Positions 60,401 through 64,000 of a stretch of DNA of 64,000 bases are shown here, one piece after another. The DNA lies in assembly GCF_037975245.1 (NCBI RefSeq), contig NC_092564.1, forward strand, positions 1,629,984-1,693,983. Reading direction: 5' to 3'. Every line of letters starts with the position of its first letter. The stretch's first letter is position 1. The notes under the pieces were generated by a model. The model had not been told where the DNA came from, did not search any database, and saw nothing but the letters and a program-made list of their open reading frames with translations. The stretch comes from Apostichopus japonicus (taxonomy: Eukaryota > Echinodermata > Holothuroidea > Aspidochirotida > Stichopodidae). Made by a program: the position numbers and the translations under genes.

Positions 60401-62574
60401 ATTTGCAACTTTGAGACTCCCCCCCCCCCAAAAAAAAAAAGAGGATATATTTGTGCACAACAGTCAGTTTCACAAACCATTATATCAAAGTGCCAATGTA
60501 GCAAATATTCGGCTTAGGGAGCAGATTTCTGGTTTATATCCACCTTCATTGATGAACCTGATGTGTTAGTAGCAAATTTGCAATGGGCCTGGAAATGATT
60601 TATGTGCTGATATATGTTAATTTCATGGTGCTTCACAGGTCAAAATTTTCTCTAAATGCCATTTGTCTGGAAGAATACAAAGCCCTTTATTGGCCAGCTG
60701 CCTGTCTTTGCAGTGTGATGTTTTGGCTATGATATAACATAACCTAAACTGTCGTTTTGTTGTTTTAATGTCACCAAATATGTTTAAGAGTTCAGAATGA
60801 GAAGACCAGTTAATTTTCAAAAAAACAACTTTTGCATATGTAAGAATGTAAGAAGCAATTCTTCGTAACACCTGTGCAGAGCAATGCTCTTGCACTTGAA
60901 ATGTCTGGTAGGGAAGTGGAAAACAGTTGTGTAAATTAAGTGAAAGAACTGAAAACTGGGGTTCTATAGCAACAGTTCTCAGAGACCTTGTTTATCCGGA
61001 CTACCTTCAAATAGAACACACATCTTTTTTTTCATATATTGATTTTTGCAGATCTGTTCTTGATACCCTGGACGAAAAACTAGTTCACAGTTTACTAGAT
61101 GAAATAATCTACAAGTTATCAGCTTTCAGTGATGCGGAACTTGGGGCCGCAGCTACAAGGGCATTGGTGAACATTGCTGATGTCTACCAACCGTTAATAA
61201 AACTACTCTATTCAAGATATAAGTGAGTGTATACACACAGTAACTTTCTGTCATTGATGGCAAAGGTCCTGTTTATTATTTTCAGTATCCGTCGGCCTTG
61301 CTATCCGAAAATAGTTAAACAATGGAAGAAACCCAAATACCTTTTGTAAAAACATTTTGAGTAAGAAGGTTATTGTGCAAGCTATTCCATGAAAATTATC
61401 CTTACATTCACTGAACATTGAATATGTTACTAATGTATGTTTTCTATTTTGTGAAAGGTAACATCAAACCCTAAACATTTTCATGTGTCCTCATTTTATC
61501 CTTTTCAGAGGCCTAAGACCTTTGTTGAGTAGATGGACAGGGAAGGGCTTTGGCAGAGATCTGAAGAAGTTACTGGAGCTTTTAGATGCTGGGTCTGCTC
61601 AAGAAGCAGAAATGCAGGTATTTACTTTGCATGTTCCTTTAAGGAATAAATTAACTCTAATTAAAAGTTACATTAAATTAAAAGACTCTAATTGGTACGT
61701 TGTACAAAATATTTTTTCAATAAATCCTTATAGTGCCTATAATTGTCAGCATACCTGGATGACTCATTTTCCTTGTCCTATGTTAGTGGTTACAATCTAT
61801 AGGATAGGACTTATATGATAATCTGACCAACAGTCAGAAAAAACAGATTGATGCTGTTGAACACCTTACTGTGTGGTGATTGCAGGTGCATGTCAGCTTA
61901 TTTGATCCCTTCACTCATTAATTATTGTAAGGAGAATAACAATGCAAGAGTTTCTTTTGTGACTGTTATGTCTGCTCCTAGCCTCGAGGGCCTCATGATA
62001 CAGACATACTTTGATCATCTCCTTCATAAGTATAGTTTATGTATCAATGTTCCTCCTTTTTGTAACAGAGACTCCACAGAGCAGCTACAACCGTCCAGGC
62101 TATCATCAGAGGATTCCTAGCGAGGAGACGATTGAAGAAAGCGGACAAAGCCTTTGCCAACTTGCAAAAGAACTACAGGTGAAAAGACATTTTATCCATA
62201 AAGAGTTTGCTTGTCAGACATTTGTTTGACAAGTCTTCATATGTATTATGAAGTATGTACTCTTGTCGTTGTATTAGATAATTATTTTATTTACAAATAA
62301 ATTCATCACTCCCCAAATGAAGAATTTAATGCTGTTAAGAAAATGATTTATTCAGATGCAAGTTGTTTGATATCAAGATTATTTAATACCCTTCCAGCTA
62401 AGCTGCAATTGTTTCACATTTTGTCACTCAGAATTCATCATGAGAAAAAAGATGAACAGAAAGCGTCTCATCGTCAAGAGAGAGAACTTCAGCATCAACT
62501 GTTGTTGTCTAGAAGGAGAGCAATCAGGGAGACAAGACAGAGACAGCTGGATATGATCGCTGCAATGCATCCAG
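57348..62574 (+). CDS. IQCB1: IQ calmodulin-binding motif protein 1 (nephrocystin-5), exons 1-8, continues past the window
   Basis: NPHP5/IQCB1 is a centrosome and ciliary transition-zone protein that binds calmodulin and is needed for ciliogenesis. Eight exons join in frame (1132 nt, about 377 residues). Landmarks shared with the vertebrate protein in order: NVPVLLLALQ, KQDFSQIQGKWKTASSLTKI, CSVGLDPPDSHEF, VLRSNYLLQ, SLLDEIIYKL, YKGLRPLLSRWTG, the IQ motif TVQAIIRGFLARRRLKKADK and the coiled segment ending QLDMIAAMHPG. The full vertebrate protein is about 600 residues, so the second IQ cluster and C-terminus lie to the right of the window. Confidence 0.92.
57506..57868 (+). repeat. tRNA-derived SINE, 5' truncated
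   Basis: Starts near the B box GGTTCGAGCCCTGG, then TCCTTGGGCAAGGCGCTTTA, TCACCCAGGTGTATAAATGG and CCAATGACCAGGGTT, ending in a TTATTATTATGATTATT tail. About 80-85% like the copy at 59331. In IQCB1 intron 1. Confidence 0.85.
58200..58362 (+). CDS. IQCB1: IQCB1 exon 2
   Basis: Acceptor TTTTCAATTGTAG, donor ATATTAGC|GTAATA, 163 nt, phase 1 to 2. Encodes DILDKVVPGSQKAEQVKKAI and LKQDFSQIQGKWKTASSLTK; SRIQGGWTT is the vertebrate counterpart. Confidence 0.9.
58922..59151 (+). CDS. IQCB1: IQCB1 exon 3
   Basis: Acceptor TTTCTTTGTGCAG, donor ACAAATG|GTAAGT, 230 nt, phase 2 to 1. Encodes YCSVGLDPPDSHEFHAIFLP and NFNEVLESLRWLHSGHVFLA, matching the family VGLEPGEDAEEF and SLFWLLGGHV. Confidence 0.9.
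59331..59730 (+). repeat. tRNA-derived SINE, near full length
   Basis: A box AGTGGTTAAGGCAGTGGACT, B box GGTTTGAGTCC, body TCCTTGGGCAAGGCACTTTA, CACCCAGGTGTATAAATGGG and GGGGACACGTGGTTGTGGTG, tail (AATAATAAT)n to 59730. In IQCB1 intron 3. Confidence 0.9.
60047..60146 (+). CDS. IQCB1: IQCB1 exon 4
   Basis: Acceptor TTTTTGCATAG at 60046 rather than the TTGCAG 26 bp downstream, because only the upstream one keeps phase 1 and gives VLRSNYLLQMIITDDKETG, which aligns to the family. Donor CAACCC|GTAAGT, 100 nt, phase 1 to 2. Confidence 0.85.
60147..61051 (+). other. IQCB1 intron 4
   Basis: No other gene seen; one poly-C/poly-A run near 60420. The minus-strand frame at 60623-60895 is not supported. 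Confidence 0.5.
61052..61222 (+). CDS. IQCB1: IQCB1 exon 5
   Basis: Acceptor TGATTTTTGCAG, donor AGATATAA|GTGAGT, 171 nt, phase 2 to 2. Encodes SVLDTLDEKLVHSLLDEIIY and ATRALVNIADVYQPLIKLLY, helical repeats that match the family LDEVIFKL...TKLLLLMAE. Confidence 0.9.
61509..61617 (+). CDS. IQCB1: IQCB1 exon 6
   Basis: Acceptor TATCCTTTTCAG, donor ATGCAG|GTATTT, 109 nt, phase 2 to 0. Encodes GLRPLLSRWTGKGFGRDLKK and LLELLDAGSAQEAEMQ. Confidence 0.9.
62069..62178 (+). CDS. IQCB1: IQCB1 exon 7 (IQ motif)
   Basis: Acceptor TTTTTGTAACAG, donor AACTACAG|GTGAAA, 110 nt, phase 0 to 2. Encodes RLHRAATTVQAIIRGFLARR-RLKKADK: a complete IQ motif (V-Q-x-x-x-R-G-x-x-x-R) for calmodulin binding. Confidence 0.92.
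62432..62574 (+). CDS. IQCB1: IQCB1 exon 8
   Basis: Acceptor TTTGTCACTCAG, donor CATCCAG|GTACTG, 143 nt, phase 2 to 1. Encodes the charged coiled stretch HQERELQHQL-type (QERELQHQLLLSRRRAIRET) ending DMIAAMHPG, where the vertebrate protein has LEIVHPG. Confidence 0.9.
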
Positions 62575-63680
62575 GTACTGTATAAGTATTACAATGATAC
62601 AGTAGACTGGATGCATCCAGGTACTATATTAGTATAACAGTCATACAAGTAGACTGGATTCATCCATGTACTGTATTAGTATTACAATCATACCAATAGA
62701 CTGGATGCATCCAGGTACCGTAAGATGAATTATTATTAGTATTAAAATCATACAGTAGACTGGATGCATCCAGGTACTGTAAGATTAATTATTATTAGTA
62801 TGATAGTCATACAAGTAGACTGGATGCATCCAGGTACTGTACTAACTGTAAGATGAATTATTATTAGTATTACAATCATACAGTAGACTGGATGCATCCA
62901 GGTACTATATAAGTATAACAGTCATACAAGTAGACTGGATTCATCCAGGTACTGTATTAGTATTACAATCATACCAATAGACTGGATGCATCCAGGTACC
63001 GTAAGATGAATTATTATTAGTATTAAAATCATACAGTAAACTGGATGCATCCAGGTACTGTACTAACTGTAAGATGAATTATTATTAGTATTACAATCAT
63101 ACAAGTAGGCTGGATGCATCCAGGTTCTATATTAGTATAACAGTCATACAAGTAGACTGGATTCATCCAGGTACTGTATTAGTATTACAATCATACAAGT
63201 AGACTGGATGCATCCAGGTACTGTATTAGTATAACAATCATACAAGTAGACTGGATGCATCCAGGTACTGTATTAGTATAACAATCATACCAATAGACTG
63301 GATACATCCAGGTACTGTACTGACTGTAGGATGAATTATTATTAGTATTAGTCATACAGTAGACTGGATGCATCCAGGTACTATACTAACTGTAAGATGA
63401 ATTATTATTAGTATTACAATCATACAGTAGGCTGGATGCATCCAGGTTCTATATTAGTATAACAGTCATACAAGTAGACTGGATTCATCCAGGTACTGTA
63501 TTAGTATTACAATCATACAAGTAGACTGGATGCATCCAGGTACTGTATTAGTATAACAATCATACCAATAGACTGGATACATCCAGGTACTGTACTGACT
63601 GTAGGATGAATTATTATTAGTATTAGTCATACAGTAGACTGGATGCATCCAGGTACTGTAAGATGAATGAGAGTACAATC
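62540..63680 (+). repeat. Minisatellite built on the IQCB1 exon 8 splice donor, about 20 units
   Basis: Units of 45-65 bp each contain CTGGATGCATCCAGGTACTG, TATTAGTATTACAATCATAC and sometimes TGTAAGATGAATTATTATTA. The first CATCCAG|GTACTG is the real exon 8 donor. The core CTGGATGCATCCAG is itself a perfect palindrome. Confidence 0.95.
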
Positions 63681-64000
63681 ATACACAGGAAGAGTTCAAT
63701 CATACACTGGTTGATTAGAATCATACACCGTTAGGCTAAACGTATGCACAAGTCATAGGACCATGCACAGACTAGGACCATACCCATATACTTGCATCAT
63801 ACAATTGGGCTAGGTAATGTGTATAGTTAGACAAAGTGACAAACCAACCAGACTTGATGGTGACCAGATTGGCAGACACCTTACAGCAAATAGCATCAGA
63901 GGGTGTTTGAGAATCACAAAGAAAGTCATTTTATTTTGACACACAGAATCAGTCAATGTAGAGAAACTAGTTTGTACACAATGATGACCTTCAAAGTTAA
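63681..64000 (+). other. IQCB1 intron 8, right edge of the window
   Basis: Short ATCATACA-rich decay of the array, then unique sequence without a recognisable exon. Confidence 0.5.

Noticed and set aside
62573-63680. CRISPR-like array
   Set aside because: Regular short repeats, but variable units without unique spacers, in a eukaryotic intron, and derived from the exon 8 donor.

Overview
The window is animal genomic DNA. It is intron-rich with standard GT-AG splice sites, AT-rich, and crowded with microsatellites, minisatellites and transposon remnants. It holds three protein-coding genes: a receptor guanylate cyclase filling most of the window, a COX14-like gene and an IQCB1/NPHP5-like gene. 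Penelope-like retroelements with hammerhead ribozymes, small hAT elements, a CR1-like LINE and tRNA-derived SINEs point to a marine invertebrate, perhaps an echinoderm. That placement is inference only; no species can be named.

Positions 1-50282 hold a single-pass membrane guanylate cyclase on the + strand. I resolve 22 coding exons whose phases join without a break: 3201 nt, 1066 residues when the first 5' exon is used. The order is signal peptide, ANF-receptor-type ligand-binding domain, transmembrane segment, kinase homology domain, coiled linker and class III cyclase domain. The catalytic and GTP-specifying residues are intact.

The striking feature is at the 5' end. Four separate exons (1314-1983, 5211-5880, 10875-11538, 13250-13910) each encode a signal peptide plus the N-terminal half of the ligand-binding domain. 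All end in phase 1 at a donor, and only one downstream exon (15694) is available to receive them. This looks like a cluster of alternative first exons feeding one constant receptor body. Two copies are a recent tandem duplication (16 nt differences in 670), and a third unit of that duplication (from 6466) has lost its exon.

The receptor introns carry a decayed Penelope-like element on the minus strand (about 16665-19826) and two solo fragments of its 3' end (34262-34505 and 45168-45343). A second Penelope-like element (24612-26917) is framed by a 68/69-identical 69-bp inverted repeat and split by an 880-bp hAT element. They also carry a nested hAT pair (45616-46954) and a 5'-truncated CR1-type LINE (47640-48998). 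Four hammerhead ribozyme motifs with a minimal stem III can be read in the Penelope-like DNA, two of them in the sense orientation of receptor introns.

Positions 50283-55452 are intergenic, with another hAT element (52205-53427). A COX14-like gene (minus, 55453-55650) lies head-to-head with IQCB1 (plus, first exon 57348). Eight IQCB1 exons are visible and the gene runs off the right edge. In both the receptor and IQCB1, a tandem repeat has grown out of an authentic exon/intron junction, copying the 5' splice site many times (29811-30115 and about 62540-63680).
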